Shown here: in pieces, positions 63,311 through 64,000 of the stretch | Layout: each line of letters opens with the position of its first letter | Position numbering within the stretch: position 1 is the stretch's first letter | Origin: Argyresthia goedartella | Taxonomy: Eukaryota > Arthropoda > Insecta > Lepidoptera > Argyresthiidae | Reading direction: 5' to 3' | Assembly (NCBI GenBank): GCA_949825045.1 | Contig: OX463836.1 | Coordinates: forward strand, 10,247,829-10,311,828 | DNA: 64,000 nt | The notes under the pieces: model-generated | Database searches by the model: none | The model's input: only the letters and a program-made list of their open reading frames with translations | Told to the model about the DNA's origin: nothing | Made by a program: the position numbers and the translations under genes

Positions 63311-64000
63311 TGGTTACGACTGATACACTCTTCCAATATTTTTGAATTTGATGCAGCAAATTTGGATAGAATTTGACATTCTTTTTTCAATTTCGATTAT
63401 TTCCGATTGTTTTGGTATCATCCCTAGTGTTTAAAAAAGTAGATTTTATCATGTTTTAGGTCATCTGTCTTATCAGTCATGGTCGTACCCAGGTAGGGGC
63501 AGAAGATAAAATAAAAGTCAACGTTTTTTGTTTCAATATACCTGACCGACCATCTTCTCGAAACAGGTATGAGCTGCCCCCCTAGCTGAAATCCTGGGTA
63601 CGCCCTTGTTATCACTTCTAAGGTTGTATTAGCTGTATTTGTTCACAACGCCAGAAAGGGTAACAGCGACAATTTTAAATAGAATAGAATAGAATATCCA
63701 TTTATTATTATTATTATTATTATTTGCTGTATCAGCATAAACACATACATATAAAAGAGATACACAAGGCAAGACAAAGATTGAAATAGCTACAAAAAAA
63801 AAAACATTCGTACCATTCTTATTCTCCATACAGCAATTACCCACATAAAGTTGTGGGTGGTTTCACTGCCATGTGCACGAGCTGCGACAGAAAAAGGGCT
63901 CAGACTAAGCATATTTTGTATATTTGTTCCGCTGTAGCTGTATTTGTTTCTCTTTCAATACCTTTAGTTTAGCCCGGCCCCACAATACCCGTCTTTTAAT

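Larger units (their letters stand above)
62710..64000 (+). other. FAR intron 7 (continues past window)
   Basis: It contains an antisense RTE 3' end (62735-62870) and an inverted-repeat element (about 62975-63310). The rest shows no coding match to a FAR C-terminal domain. Confidence 0.6.

Overview
The window looks like lepidopteran (moth or butterfly) nuclear DNA. It is AT-rich intergenic and intronic sequence packed with insect-type elements: BEL/Pao and CsRn1-type gypsy LTR retrotransposons, Jockey-, CR1- and RTE-type LINEs, tRNA-headed SINEs, MULE, hAT and Tc1/mariner-class DNA transposons, and a repeat with a GACG-rich core and TACGGAACCCT end that is common in Lepidoptera. The only host protein-coding gene I can support is a fatty acyl-CoA reductase (FAR) on the + strand. 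Its first seven coding exons lie between 48786 and 62709, and the gene runs off the right edge.

Layout. Positions 1-16440 hold a three-level nest. A minus-strand CsRn1-type gypsy element (1-267 and 14810 to about 16400) is split by a minus-strand BEL element (268-14809, 5-bp target duplication GTCAG). That BEL element is split in turn by a second, plus-strand BEL element of the same family (2947-10204, target duplication CATTA). Both BEL copies have 546-bp LTRs, and both show gag and pol in one frame separated by a single UAG. From 16.4 to 46.6 kb there is no host gene. This stretch holds a degenerate Jockey-like LINE with a CR1-like LINE end inserted in it (20.0-22.8 kb), a 26-bp minisatellite (26.6-27.1 kb), a CR1-like LINE (30.2-31.4 kb), a 391-bp hAT deletion derivative with an 8-bp target duplication (31.6-32.0 kb), six same-orientation copies of the GACG-core repeat (24-37 kb), a frameshifted Tc1/mariner-class transposase with an unusually wide second-D to E spacing (41.6-43.1 kb), several SINE families and a cluster of palindromes (45.2-45.85 kb). 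A Jockey LINE lies at 46.65-48.64 kb.

The FAR gene begins just after this LINE. Its coding sequence carries the Rossmann motif TGATGFLG, split between exons 1 and 2, and the catalytic YxxxK in exon 6; every splice junction seen keeps phase. The introns are full of insertions: antisense RTE 3' ends, SINEs and a 2.2-kb MULE transposon with about 120-bp inverted repeats and an 8-bp target duplication. The most unusual structure is in intron 3. A roughly 220-bp tandem array of about 11 units (53037-55415) was built from the 3' end of exon 3 plus the start of the intron, so most units carry a degenerate exon-3 piece and a copy of its 5' splice donor.

I found no rRNA, CRISPR array, intact tRNA gene or bacterial-type operon. 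Everything here comes from reading the sequence and supplied translations by eye; family names below the superfamily level are provisional.
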